64,000 nt of DNA from Dichetophora obliterata (GCA_963920525.1 OY986439.1:36559819-36623818); one strand, 5' to 3'; positions 21,109 to 31,799 are shown, numbered from the stretch's first letter. The notes: a model not told the origin generated them from the sequence alone. Translations and numbers: made by a program.

Positions 21109-21645
21109 CAGCCCTATTCTGGTTGTTAGCTTAAACAAGAAATAGTTAAGGAGCTCTTGTTAAGCTGATTTTTATGTTATGTAAATGTTGGTATTCTTAA
21201 AAATCATTAACAACATAAAAGCTTAAAAAGCTTTTAAAATTCACCATGCATGGTGAAAATCGATGTGCCTATTGAAAGAAGAGATGCGCTATATAAACAG
21301 ATGCTTCGAATGCAGCTTGTGACTTTGCAAGCGCTTGAAAAATTTGCCACGGCTACTGAAAGATATCATTACCAACACTTAAAAAAGTAAAAAATTCTTC
21401 CATTTTTCAGTTTAATGTATTTAAACTCAATATTATATTATAATTTGTATTTTTTTATTATTTTCACAACAATTTTCTATCTAAGCACATACATTTCATT
21501 CGTTGTTAAGACTCTTTCTGTAATTACCAAAATTGTAAGGAAAAGAGCTTTTAAATTTGCAGCAGAATACGAAACCTTAACAAATTGTTAATATTAACTA
21601 TTTTGTTAATGTGGTGAGCTTAGTTAAGCTGCCAGAATAGGGCTG
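21109..21645. mobile_element. 537-bp Harbinger-like element nested in hAT
   Basis: The TIR CAGCCCTATTCTGG is inverted at the right end (CCAGAATAGGGCTG) with TAA on both sides (21106-21108 and 21646-21648). The homologous region at 2108-2478 lacks this block, which confirms an insertion. A 3-bp TAA target and CAG/GGG-type TIRs suit PIF/Harbinger. Confidence 0.88.
21250..21390 (+). CDS. 46-residue reading frame in the Harbinger-like element
   Basis: An ATG frame of 46 codons with a non-AT-rich residue mix (MVKIDVPIERRDALYKQMLR, then QLVTLQALEKFATATERYHY, QHLKK, stop). It looks like an amphipathic helix and may be the C-terminal end of the DNA-binding companion protein carried by Harbinger elements. 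That identity is a guess; it could be a leftover with no function. Confidence 0.35.
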   Translation: MVKIDVPIERRDALYKQMLRMQLVTLQALEKFATATERYHYQHLKK

Positions 21646-21899
21646 TAAAAATAAAATCTAAACACATATTAAAGTATTTGTGGGGGTATAAACATACAGA
21701 CTTGAAAATCTAGATAATTGTGACAACTATTTCGCTCAGTGTGCGCTATTTGAGAGCGCACCAATACTAACAAGACAAAATAAAATGTGACTGTGTTAGA
21801 ATGCCCAGCCCTGCTCTAGACACACAACTTCATTCTTAGAGATAAATGAGGACGGTCAAATTATAAAGAGAATTTTAAAACAAAACTCCGTTTTATTAA

Positions 21900-22756
21900 A
21901 AGTCTGGTATGAAAAAATAGATCTTAAGCTATAACTTTTGTTTGGAAAGAGATATTGGGGTAATTTTTTCACATAAATTATTTTTGAGACTTCACTTTTT
22001 TTGTAAAAAATATAAAAACAACATTTTGAAAAAAAAAATTTCGCGAAAAAAATCAAAGTTTGTTGTTTTGATGACAAAAACAGTAAAATAATTTTTGCGC
22101 TTAGCTGGAAATATTTTTGCAAATAAATGCTATGTCATATGAAAGGTAGCCAGATGTGCAATTTTTAATTGATTTCACTTTTACAACAAAAACAATTTTT
22201 GAGTCATTTTTTGAGTAAAAAGTCAATATTTTGGACCTTTTTTGGCATAATCATAAAACATATATACACTGACTTAACGGTACAGTTCAACCTATTTTTG
22301 TGAAGTGATTTTATTGAACTTTTGAACAAAAAAAATTTGAATGAAATATATTAATGGACAGCGGAGATATTTGCATCGAAAGACCAAACTTTGATTTTCA
22401 TGTCGTTTTTTCTCATTCTTAGGCAACGATGTTTTATGAAAAAGTCTTTATACTGAAAATTTCTCCAATTTTAAAGATATGTGAATGTTTTTGATGTCAA
22501 AATAACAGAATTTTTTTAAATTAAATAAAAAAAATCTCCGATAGTAAAAAGTTTTATAATAACAAAATTACCGTTAGTTGAAAAATTTCAGAGGGGGCGT
22601 GGCAAAAACTAAGTATGTAACATTTTAAGTTGGGATGCACTTAATATGTATACCTAGTTTGAGCAAAATCCGTTGAGCCGTTTAGATTTGTATAAAGGCC
22701 AAACAAACAAACAAACAAACAAACAAACAGAAAATGAGTTTTATTACTATAGATAG
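21900..22756 (+). repeat. interspersed noncoding repeat, tandem copy 1
   Basis: About 850 bp sharing its full length with the next unit: GGAAAGAGATATTG, AATGCTATGTCATATGAAAG, GGACAGCGGAGATATTTGCA, GGGGGCGTGGCAAAAACTAA, and the tail GAGCAAAATCCGTTGAGCCG followed by an (AAAC)n run and TTTTATTACTATAGAT. The AAAC run and ACTATAGAT end look like the 3' terminus of a nonautonomous retroposon. Class uncertain. Confidence 0.7.
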
Positions 22757-23597
22757 TCAATTGTATGAAAAAATAGATTTTTAGCCATAACTTTTGATTG
22801 GAAAGAGATATTGTCGTATTTTTTTCACATAAATTATTTTTGAGACTTGACTTTTTTGTAAAAAATATAAAAACAACATTTTGGAAAAAATAAATTTCGC
22901 AAAAACCCCGTTGTTTTGATGACAAAAACAGTAAAATAATTTTTGTGCTTAGCTGGAAGAATTTTTGCAAATAAATGCTATGTCGTATGAAAGGTAGTCA
23001 GATGTGCAATTTTTAATTGATTTCACTTTTACAACAAAAACAATTTTTGAGTCATTTTTTGAGTAAAAAGTCAATATTTTGGACCCTTTTTGACTTAATC
23101 ATAAAACATATATACTCTGACTTAACGGTACAAGTCGACCTATTTTTGTGAAGTGATTTTATTGAAATTTTGAACAAAAAAAATTTGAATGAAATATATT
23201 AATGGACAGCGGAGATATTTGCATCGAAAGACCAAACTTTGATTTTCATGTCATTTTTTTCTCATTCTTAGGTAACGATGTTTTATGAAAAAGTCGTTGT
23301 ACTGAAAATTTCTCCAATTTGGAAGATATGTGAATGTTTTTGATGTCAAAATAACAAAAAAATTTTAAAATTAAATACACAAAAATCTCCGATGGTAAAA
23401 AGTTTTATAATAACAAAATTACCGTTAGTTGAAAAATTTCAGAGGAGACGTGGCAAAAACTAAGTATGTAACATTTTAAGTTGGGATGCACTTAATATGT
23501 ATACTTAGTATGAGCAAAATCCGTTGAGCCGTTTAGATTTGTATAAAGGCCAAACAAACAAACAAACAAACAGAAAATGAGTTTTATTACTATAGAT
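22757..23597 (+). repeat. interspersed noncoding repeat, tandem copy 2
   Basis: Directly abuts copy 1 with the same landmarks in the same order (841 bp) and ends in TTACTATAGAT. Related units at 51028-51840 and 51841-52120 also abut head to tail, so tandem arrangement is a property of the family. Confidence 0.75.
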
Positions 23598-24230
23598 GTT
23601 ATTTCTCAACTTAATTTCGAAGTGGATGCACTTTAGAGAATATAATAACTATAGTGGATCACCATTATTTTGAAGTTTTTCCACTTCTCATTGGAGATCA
23701 AATGTTTTCATATTTGATTTAAAGGATTTCAATGTGAATTTAAAGATGATTTCTTAAAAATAGAGCAACGTAAAATGAGCATGATATTATTTAATTTTAT
23801 TTTACGTTGCGATTTTTCCCTGAGTTGAATAATTTTTAAAATGCCATAACTTCGGAACCACTTTACTGACTTCGTGCAAACTTCACATAAGCCATCTACG
23901 GACCATACCTAACGTATCCCGAAATTTAATTCGGAGGACCCGTTTTTCAGTTAGTGGCGACATCAAAATGTACACTTCTTTTTATACATAAACTTCTTAA
24001 ACATAAATGTTTTATTAGAATTTTTAAAAGTGACGTCTTGCTATTATGATAACGTCACTTTGTATAGGAGGTAGACGTGGTTTTCATTTGAAGTTTACAA
24101 ATTTTAAACTGAAAGTGCATATAAAAGGGAACCACGTACCTCGCAAAAATATTTTTTATTGCCTTTCCAACGGTAGTTCAAACTTAAAATTCGGTTAAGA
24201 AATGTTTGAGATATGAATTTTAGTACAAAT
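23598..24230. repeat. low-copy repeat region with GACGTCACTT motifs
   Basis: Contains ATAACGTCACTTTGTATAGG and AGGTAGACGTGGTTTTCATT near 24045-24085. These appear inverted and repeated at 46600-47110. Noncoding; probably part of an interspersed repeat family. Confidence 0.45.
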
Positions 24231-26523
24231 CCCTTTCGACGTTTTTGGCGATTTTTGTCAATTTTGTGCAACTTGACCAAAAATCACACCAAACTTTTTT
24301 TCTCCAAATTAAGTTTTCTATTTCCATCAGTGATGCTCCATGCACAATTTCACTCAAATCACTCAAATCGGAGGTGGTCATTCCATAATTTTTATTTTTC
24401 CTGTACGTTTAAAATGGTATTGCTGCATTTATTTTTTTTTTTCAAGTGTACCTTTTTCCCCAACATTGATCTACTCTTTAGCAAATTCATTTAATCATTA
24501 CACTATTATTGTATAAATTTTTATTAATTCAATATAAATAGTCGATAAATGGAACTCCATGGAAAAAAGTTGAGAGAATATGGTTTGAGATCACTAACAA
24601 TTGAAATAATTTCACAAACAAACAAAATTGCAGAACCATGAAGTTAAAATATGATAAAAATGCATGAAGAGCTCTTATAATTGTTACAAATCTATAGAAC
24701 TTAAATTTGTGTTGAGAGAACAATGATTTTAATTGACCGCATTTTACATTAGTTATAAAAGCACTTGCAAAATGTAAATAATGCTCACAAATTAGCTTAC
24801 ATACCTATATTAAAAATATTTTTGTATTTACAAATACAATACATGTATAGCTTGTTCAAACTGATTAAATAGATGTTATTTCAGAATTTAGACACATTAT
24901 GATTTATTGCTCAACTGTTGTCCGGAAGCGGAAATGTAGTGGAAACTTTTCTTGCGCACTCTATCTCTCTCTCTCTCATTCTGTCTCTGCTTTGCATACA
25001 AAATAGTTTAAGCTGAATTTCACACGATCATTAAACAAGTGGCTGTAATATTAAAGTACTTTTGTTGAATTGTTAAAGTAGTTTTAAGTTTTTATTTTCT
25101 TGCCTTGACCCTTAAGACAGTTATCAGCAGTTGTCAACTAGCCAATGTATCCTTTAGTCTTCGATATAATAAGAGATATCTTTAAGTTTACATTGCATGG
25201 GGCAGATATTAATTACGTACTCAGGAATGCGCGATAAGCTGAAGTGACAGAAAATCAGTGAGTTTGAGTTCGTGGAAAATAACTAGATCGTTAACCTTTT
25301 TAATTAGAGTATAAAAATTGTGCCATTTAGAGATAAGTTTTTGAAAACCTCTAAACGGACATTATAAGGTCTTGTTCTTGCGTTTAATATGTTATTGAAA
25401 CTGATAATAAAACTTCTTGACGTCATGGCGGTTTCTGTAAATTTTTCAAAAAATATTTACCGAATTTCTACGCCTACAATAAAAACAAACTGCTGGAACA
25501 ATTAGTTAAGATTAATATTGATAGCTTATCTACATGCTTGTTTGAAAAAAGTGAGTGGTTCGTAAATATTTGATTACGCACTATCGACATATTATTAATC
25601 AATAACGAAGAGTTTCAGAAAACAATTATCGAAATTTTAGGTTATAATATTCAAAGATAGCCCGATTAACCCTTTCAATGGCTAGGCTAAGCTAAGAACA
25701 AAATAATTTTTTCGAGTTTATATTCCTATCATTTGGTTCTAAAGAGACGAAAAAACATACCTTTAATTTTTACCTGCGTTATTTACATTTTGCAAGCTTG
25801 TACAAAGAAAAAATATTTTTGCTCCTGTTCGGCACAAATTTTTTTATTAATCCCTTGAACGTTTTTCAACGCTTTAGATATTTTTTTAAACCCTCTTAAT
25901 ATTCTTTTCATTAAAAAAAAAATAAAAAGATAAAAAAACGAATTTGATTTTGGTCCGGTTGATTTTTTCTTATAAAATAGGCCAAAAAATTTTTTGCTTT
26001 TCTTCTGCACAAAATCGAAAATCCAATTGACTTTAATGTCAAATATTTCTTTAAATTTATTTTTGCCATGTTGGTTTATCTTTTTTTCATAGAGCCCAAC
26101 GATTTGATTAAAAAAATTTGTTGCAAAATAAATATAAAAACTACTTTCTTAGTCCAATATATAGGACAAATCCACTGAAAGGGTAAAAAAGTCGTTTTTG
26201 TTTTGGAGGATAACTTTTAAGTAAACATGTTGAATTAGTCAAAACTTTTGCTGAAGCTAAATATAATTTTTTTTTACTTAGTCAGAAATCAACTTTCTGG
26301 TTGAGTTTAAATAATTTCTGCCTCAAGGTCGGGCGTTGAAACCAATTGATAGTCATGATAAAAATAAGATTTTATTTCGTTTTTTTATTATCTTTTCTCA
26401 AGTACATCAATCAAGTGCATTTATTATAATATTCACCTGATTTTAAAATAGTATCTCACAATAAGTAAGAATAATTCCACTTCTTAATTATTATATCGTT
26501 TCAAATCTAATCAAACTTTTCTA
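24231..26523. other. AT-rich region without supported genes
   Basis: Frames here are low-complexity (Phe/Lys/Asn-rich) and unconvincing. There is a short (TC)n tract near 24958-24985. No inverted ends or splice-bounded coding stretch was recognised. Confidence 0.5.
24958..24985. repeat. (TC)n microsatellite
   Basis: Imperfect CTCT repeat, including CTCTCTCTCTC, followed by TCTGTCTCTG. On the other strand it reads as GAGA-type sequence, which can bind GAGA factor in flies; no gene is visible next to it. Confidence 0.7.
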
Positions 26524-26525
26524 TA

Positions 26526-27110
26526 CGAGGGTGACCCCAAAAGTGCCCGACCAAACAAAGAAAACACAACAAATTTGGGAACAAATATTTTTATTTTTCA
26601 GCATACTCTCCTTTCAGCTCAACACACTTTTCCCAGCGATGTTCACAATAGCTTCGATGCCATTTTTAAAGTGAGAACCGTCGAGCGCTTAAAAATAACC
26701 ATCAACCGCAGATTCCACCCCTTCATTGCAAGCAAATCTCTTACCACCGAGCCATTTTTTCAAGTTTGGAAAATGAAAATAGTTCGAAGGTGCTAAATCT
26801 GACGAAAAATTTGCGTGAGGAATCAATTCGAACCTTAGTTCATTGATTTTGGCCACCGCGATAACGAATGTGTGAACTGGTGCATAGTCTTGATAAAACA
26901 ACACTTTCTTTTTCCCCAAATGCGGCCGTATTTTCTTGATTTCATCACTCAAACGCTGCAACAAGTTCGCATAATGCTCACCGTTGATTGTTTTTCCTTT
27001 TTGAAGATAATCAATGTAAATTTTCCCACGCGCATTCCAAAAAACTGACGCCATGACCTTGCCTGCAGATGAACCTATCTTCGCCTTTTTTGGAGCCCAT
27101 TATCCCCTTT
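26526..27110 (-). mobile_element. mellifera-like mariner, 3' half
   Basis: Terminal repeat CGAGGGTGACCCCAAAAGTG at 26526, preceded by TA. Its partner TIR lies at the far end of 36705-37387. This half encodes the C-terminal part of the transposase on the minus strand, starting with APKKAKIGSSAGKVMASVFW. The split from the N-terminal half is at about 27110. Confidence 0.88.
26600..27110 (-). pseudogene. mariner transposase, C-terminal half, dead
   Basis: Reads KVMASVFWNARGK, YLQKGKTINGEHYANLLQRL, RPHLGKKKVLFYQDYAPVHT, ELRFELIPHANFSSDLAPSN, LKKWLGGKRFACNE, VDGYF, then TAA (just before 26689) followed by ALDGSHFKNGIEAI in frame. The second catalytic Asp survives (YQDYAPVH), with Tyr in place of the following Asn. 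The third catalytic Asp is Asn (LAPSN). Another stop follows. It is therefore catalytically dead as well as split. The wording fits the mellifera subfamily of DD34D mariners. Confidence 0.88.
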
Positions 27111-27118
27111 TACACAGT

Positions 27119-27339
27119 GGGAAAAACCTATAGACTCACTAAATAAATTTATGTACTCATGACATAAATTTCTCATGACTGTACTCTATGTACTCATGAT
27201 ATAAATTTCTGCACACATAAATTTGGTGATTTTGTTGTACTGAGTACATGTTGAAATCTGTATTAACTTCATAAAGCTTTTAAGCAGCGCTGCATATAGT
27301 CAATAAAGAATTTTATGTACCCATCGCATAATTATGTGC
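27119..27339. repeat. left end of the insert within the mariner; TGTACTCATG motifs
   Basis: Begins GGGAAAAACCTATAGAC, which roughly matches the inverted right boundary near 36705-36720 (GGGAAAAAGTTATGAC on the other strand). It is rich in TATGTACTCATGA, TACTGAGTACATG and ATAAATTTCT strings. Interpreted as the left end of a large element that split the mariner. Confidence 0.5.
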
Positions 27340-28288
27340 ACACAGATAAATTTTGCATAGTAAAATCATTGTGATGCATAGTTGATTTCATTTTACATGA
27401 TTTTATATTTCACGGTGGCAGCGACATAAAAATCATTATGATTTTATGTAAAAAGTTAATCAACACGATTGCATGTAGAATCATTATGATTTCATGTAGA
27501 ATCATTATGACATCATGTTGAATCATTATGAAATCTAGAAAAATTATTATTGCTTCATGTAAAAAAAAATTTTACGTGTTGAAGAAGTTCCGCTGTTTCT
27601 AGCACATTAGAAGTTTTATCGCGAGAAGTAGATTCGTTAAAAATTAAAATAGTTTATAATAGCTGAAAAAGTAAGAAAAGTGGAATGAAAAGGAAATACA
27701 AGTGGTGGTAGTCGAATCCATAAACTTCAACGCACATGAACAAGGTAATGTGATATGTGACTTATGTTGCTATAACAAAATAATATCAAAATGCTGTATT
27801 ACTTTCCAATAGAAACAGAAGCTTCAGTTGACTAGGCAAGTTTAAGGTACTTGTCTAAGGAATATAAACGGGAAGCTTTACCACCCATAGGACTTCGTGC
27901 ACGTTATCGAGAAAAACTATTTAGTTGGAGAAAAATTGAGGTATGTTTTGAAATTATAAGTCGTATTTATTTTATTTTTCAATAAAAAAAAAACTAAATA
28001 AAACCAACTTGAAGTTCTTTTTATATCAAACTGAGGTTAGGATTCAGCTGCATTTCATAATGATTCAACATGGCCATCATAATGATTTTACATGATTTCA
28101 TAATGATTCAACATGACCATCATAATGATTTTACATGTATTCATAATGATTCAACACGAAAATTTGTTGCGATTTTTACATGAAAATCACAATGATTTTA
28201 CTATAAATCTCTATGAAGCAAAATCATAGGGGAAACATGTAAAATCATTATGTTTCTAGTTGATTTTACAGTGATTTTTTTCTGTGTG
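27340..28288. mobile_element. MITE-like element with ATCATTATGATT subterminal repeats
   Basis: The ends CACACAGA..GTAAAATCA pair with TGATTTTACAG..TCTGTGTG. Inside both ends are arrays of AATCATTATGATTTCATGT on the left and its complement ATTCATAATGATTCAACATG on the right. The core (27560-27960) has a possible small intron (AACAAG|GTAATG to CCAATAG|AAACAG) followed by a coding-like stretch SKEYKREALPPIGLRARYRE, ending at a donor-like GAG|GTATGT. Function unknown. Confidence 0.55.
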
Positions 28289-28381
28289 TGACGTGAATGC
28301 ATTGATGTATGTGCTGGGTACATACACACTGTACTCATCACAAAATTATTACAAATAATTTTATGTAATGAGTACAGTTTC

Positions 28382-28640
28382 GATGTATTCAGTACATGGA
28401 TTATTGCCCCATTACAGAAAATATTAAATATCTGTATGTAATGTATACATAGATTATTGACCCATTACATAAAAATATAAATAATTGTAAGTAATTAATA
28501 AAGTTTTGATGTACTTAGTACATAGATTATTGACCCATTACATAAAAATATAAATAATTGTATGTAATGAATAAAGTTTTGATGTACTTAGTACATAGAT
28601 TATTGACCCATAGTATGTACTGCATATTTATGATGAGTAC
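28382..28640 (+). repeat. about 72-bp tandem repeats with GTACTTAGTAC palindrome
   Basis: Three to four units, with GATGTACTTAGTACATAGAT starting near 28508 and 28581 and diverged starts near 28382 and 28437 (ATGTATACATAGATTATTGA). Spacings are about 55, 71 and 73 bp. Each unit includes TTATTGACCCATTACAT. Confidence 0.75.
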
Positions 28641-28693
28641 AGTATCTGAGAAATTTTTTTATCTACTCATTACATGCAATATATACTCATTAC

Positions 28694-29487
28694 CAGGGAA
28701 AACAATTTTATGCAAATGCATATAATATATGCTTTTGCATATTTGGACGTTTTGTTAATAATTTTGCATATTTATAACGATTGTGCTTATTTGTGCATAT
28801 TTTTACATATTTTTAACTTTTCGAACAGATTTTAGCTTGTAATCGGGCAAATTTTGATACTTCCTTCACATCTGGCAACATTGTAATTTCTTTGATATTA
28901 TATATATTTATAAAGAGATATTATATTATATATGTATAAAAAATATTTTGTTTAAAAACTCACAGACAATGGATCCATACGCCGAAGGTCTCCTTCCGAA
29001 CGAAGTCCCTTATTTTAAATGGTGCCCAACTACATCCTGCGATGTCGAGCGGTCTTTCTCACAATACAAAACATTGTTGGCTGAAAATCGTAGAAAAAAT
29101 ATAAAAATGCATTTAATTGTTCAGTGTAATCGCTGAATTCAATACACTGTTTTTGCTATAAGCACCATATAATGTAATGGACTTCGTCCGGAAGGAGACT
29201 TTTGGCATTGGCTTCGAGCTACCAAACAAAATATTCATTAAATGATTAAAATAGAATTAAATTTTTACTTTATAATTAAAATTATTATTTATTTAAACTG
29301 AAATATTTACTTTTACGCCTTGAAAGGGCTATTGTTTTGTTTTTTTATGAACTATTGAATAAAATTTTGAATAATAAAACTCCGAGTCGACATTTTTCGT
29401 GCTTATTTGATGGCATATTTTGCCATTTTTTAGAGCATATTAGCATACTTATTTTAGATTTTTTCGTGCATATTTCTGTCTTCCCTG
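28694..29487 (+). mobile_element. 794-bp hAT element with 8-bp duplication
   Basis: The left end CAGGGAAAACAATTTTATGC and right end, read in reverse, CAGGGAAGACAGAAATATGC form TIRs. Exact duplications CTCATTAC lie at 28686-28693 and 29488-29495. TGCATATTT strings repeat near both ends. The body keeps only the last part of a hAT transposase gene (28948-29136), so it depends on another copy for movement. Confidence 0.92.
28948..29136 (+). pseudogene. hAT transposase C-terminal dimerisation domain fragment
   Basis: A frame of about 60 residues, with good similarity from NEVPYFKWCPTTSCDVERSF, SQYKTLLAENRRKN, to LIVQCNR and stop. This is the hAT C-terminal (hATC) dimerisation signature: aromatic-x-Pro, S-x-D-V-E-R-x-F-S, then a basic helix. 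An acceptor-like TTTAAAAACTCACAG lies just upstream (ending near 28964), so it may be a terminal exon. The DDE catalytic core is missing. CGGBP1-like host proteins share this end, but the TIRs and duplication around it favour a transposon. Confidence 0.8.
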
Positions 29488-29495
29488 CTCATTAC

Positions 29496-29975
29496 ATATT
29501 TGTAGTAAGAAACCTAATGTGATGAATACATACATATTTTACTCATTACATATTTTAAGTCAATAATTTAATGTAATGAGTACATACTCTGTTCATGTTT
29601 GTGCCTGAGTCACCCTCTCAACTAAATGCAATGAATAAATTCATAAAAAAAGGGCTAGGATTCCACAAAATAATTGACATCTGTACAAACCCAGCCATTT
29701 CTCTCCAATCCATTCGTTGCCTTTGTTTGAGAGTGTAATGATTTTTTCATTTCCGGTCTGCTTTTTACTGGTTTGTGACATTGACATAAACAATTGAGCA
29801 GAAATGGGTTGATCCAATAGTCTGATCGAGACGTACTTCTAATTTGAAAAAGATCGTTTGTTCTAAAAACGACAAGTGTCTGAGAAAAAAAGAGACAAGA
29901 AAGCATAAATAATTATCTTCTGAATGCTATAAAATGTAAACGTAAATAAATATAAAAAAACACACTTGCTATTGA
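29496..29975. other. continuation of the TACTCATTAC-rich insert
   Basis: Resumes the GTAATGAGTACATAC/TACTCATTACAT strings interrupted by the hAT insertion, up to about 29600. The rest shows no gene. Confidence 0.45.
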
Positions 29976-30233
29976 CAATTTTATTGCAACTCAGCTGCAA
30001 ATGATAGCAAAATCGACACAGCTAGCGACATTGACCATTTTGTTTCATCCATTATTGGTGGTAACAAAGAGTGGCTTGTAAGACCACATCTCAATGAACG
30101 TCCAGATATTGCGGCAGTCGTTCGGATATTTCATATATATCACATGGAACACTTTGAAACTCATATCAACGGCACCTATAAAAAACATAAGGAAATTCAT
30201 TGGTGGGAAAATCTATTAAATTTTTTACCTTAA
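29976..30233 (+). CDS. unidentified exon-like open frame
   Basis: An 85-codon frame with no ATG at its start, bounded by TGA at 29973 and TAA at 30231-30233, with an acceptor-like TTGCAACTCAG at about 29985-29995. Composition is unlike the AT-rich surroundings: DSKIDTASDIDHFVSSIIGG, NKEWLVRPHLNERPDIAAVV, RIFHIYHMEHFETHINGTYK. It reads like the last exon of an element-borne or host gene. I do not recognise the family. Confidence 0.4.
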   Translation, partial: QFYCNSAANDSKIDTASDIDHFVSSIIGGNKEWLVRPHLNERPDIAAVVRIFHIYHMEHFETHINGTYKKHKEIHWWENLLNFLP

Positions 30234-30943
30234 ATTATATATCTGTGTCGATAAGCAATAACAGTTTAAGTCAGATTTCAATGTTTCGAGATATCTTTAA
30301 AATTTTTAATCAATATATACGTTCTATGAAAGGCTATTTTGTTTTTGTGTCATAAATTTGGCTAGAATCGCACACGAACCTGCAGATTGTGTGTGTTTAT
30401 GGTGCTAAATTCGTGGAAAACAGCTACATCAATAACTCAGTTCTTTAATAGGCCAACTTTAAGCGATTATTGCTTGTGAGTACAAAATATATCGATGGTT
30501 AAGGATGTATTCTGCTGCTCGAGTTTTAAAAAATCGTTTTTGAATGGATTTCGAAAGAAGAATATATTGAAAGTAACCTGTGAAAATTTCAAACAAAAAT
30601 TAAAAATATTAACGAAGTTATAGCACATAGTCCTCATATTGCGCGCTGTGTGTTGTTGAAACTTTAAAAGCGTTTTTACTCAAAACAAAGTTTTGTGATC
30701 AACCCGGGAGCTTCAAAAAATTTTTATACGTTTTTCTACATGCCAATGGCTTTCGCTGGTATCAGAATTGTACATTGTGAATAATTTTTTCCTATTTTTC
30801 CTCCATTTTTCGACAAAAAAACAACGATTTTTGAAAATTCCTGCTTAGAAATCCGCCATTTTGTTTCTGTTTTATGAAATTGTTTAAATCTTCTATCTGC
30901 TTCTTTGCTAAATGTTGCTTCTTTGCAAAACACAAGAAACGAC
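30234..30943. other. spacer, no supported gene
   Basis: Moderately AT-rich. A Lys-rich minus-strand frame near 30736-30933 has no recognisable motif. Nothing else was found. Confidence 0.45.
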
Positions 30944-31759
30944 CCAGTAAAAACTGGATCATCCTATGAGCGATCCGGGAGTGCTTCCTGAGGAGCAGTG
31001 GAGTGCTGCTTATTGATCCAAGCTAGGTGTATTTTGTGTTCTCTTTTAGCATTGTATGTCCTAGGAAGGGTAGCGCTCCCTTTAACATCCCAGAGGAGCT
31101 CAAAGGGAGCGATCAATAAATGTCCCAAATGGATCAGCAAAGGAACATTTAAATTATTTTTTTTTTTAAATGAACAAAGAAAGAACCAACATGCGCCTTA
31201 TACAAACAAGTTGTGGTCTTTGACTTAAAAGTAAAGGGATAGATTAGTTAAAGGAATTGATTGGAACCATACGTGAATTATTAGGCGAAACAACCGAGAG
31301 AGACAATTTGAATTGCTTATAACCGAGGCTAGTGTTATGCCTTAACCTCGGCAAGCATTTACAGCCTTTAGTTGTTCCTGTCCTTTAAGTTCACATTTTC
31401 CACAATTTAGCTTTGGATTTTTAGTTTTTCATAATTCTTAAATGTATGTATAAAAGAACAAAGAAAGTGAAAAGAACCATGCCCGAAACCGGATTCGAAC
31501 CATAGACCTCTGGGTTCATAGTCTAGCGCACTCTCCACTAGACTACAAAGGTCGATTTTTCACAGAAAATAATGATCGAGTTTCTTACAAAGCACATGCC
31601 TCACTTTATGTTCTTTTTTTTCATTGATTGCTCGCCAATTGATCTTATAAAACAGTAAAGGAGCACAAAGGCACAAGTGCTCACTATTTGATCCAATAAA
31701 ACAACAAAAGAGCGCTCTCTTGTTGCTCCTCATGGAAGCGATCGCATATTTTTTACTGG
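30944..31759. mobile_element. CCAGTAAAAA-ended element, interrupted; relative at 57218-57600
   Basis: The ends CCAGTAAAAA at 30944 and TTTTTTACTGG at 31759 are inverted. It shares long stretches with 57218-57600: TCCTATGAGCGATC, AGGTGTATTTTGTGTTCT, AGCGCTCCCTTTAACATCCC, AGAGGAGCTCAAA, ACAAGTGCTCAC and TCTTGTTGCTCCTCATGG. About 390 bp (31160-31550) is absent from the other copy and includes a tRNA-like module. Confidence 0.75.
31481..31553 (-). ncRNA. tRNA-like module, degenerate (SINE head or tRNA pseudogene)
   Basis: On the minus strand an A box (GTAGTCTAGTGGAGAGTGCG) and a consensus B box (GGTTCGAATCC) have tRNA spacing, with GCGCTAGACTATGAACCCAG between them as a decayed anticodon arm. 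The acceptor and T stems do not pair well, so it is unlikely to be a working tRNA. The block is absent from the homologous element at 57 kb, suggesting retroposition. Confidence 0.6.
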
Positions 31760-31799
31760 AATATGACATAAGACAGCAAAATCGTAAACCGATGTTTAA

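Larger units (their letters stand above)
19739..21813. mobile_element. 2.1-kb non-autonomous hAT element with 8-bp duplication
   Basis: The left end CAGCGCTGGGCACC and right end GAATGCCCAGCCCTG form short TIRs and are bracketed by exact 8-bp repeats CTCTAGAC (19731-19738 and 21814-21821). CAG-type ends with an 8-bp duplication define hAT. The interior is AT-rich with no transposase motif. It contains a later Harbinger-like insertion (21109-21645). Its right part matches 2108-2478. Confidence 0.9.

Noticed and set aside
22641..22970. Minus-strand frame with FVCLFVCLFVCLFG
   Set aside because: Translation of the AAAC microsatellite at the repeat junction.
25783..26010. Lys/Phe-rich 75-residue frame
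   Set aside because: AT-rich low-complexity translation without motif or context.
26575..26796. Plus-strand frame over the mariner
   Set aside because: Antisense of the transposase C-terminus.
31481..31553. Functional tRNA gene
   Set aside because: A and B boxes are present, but the acceptor, anticodon and T stems pair poorly.
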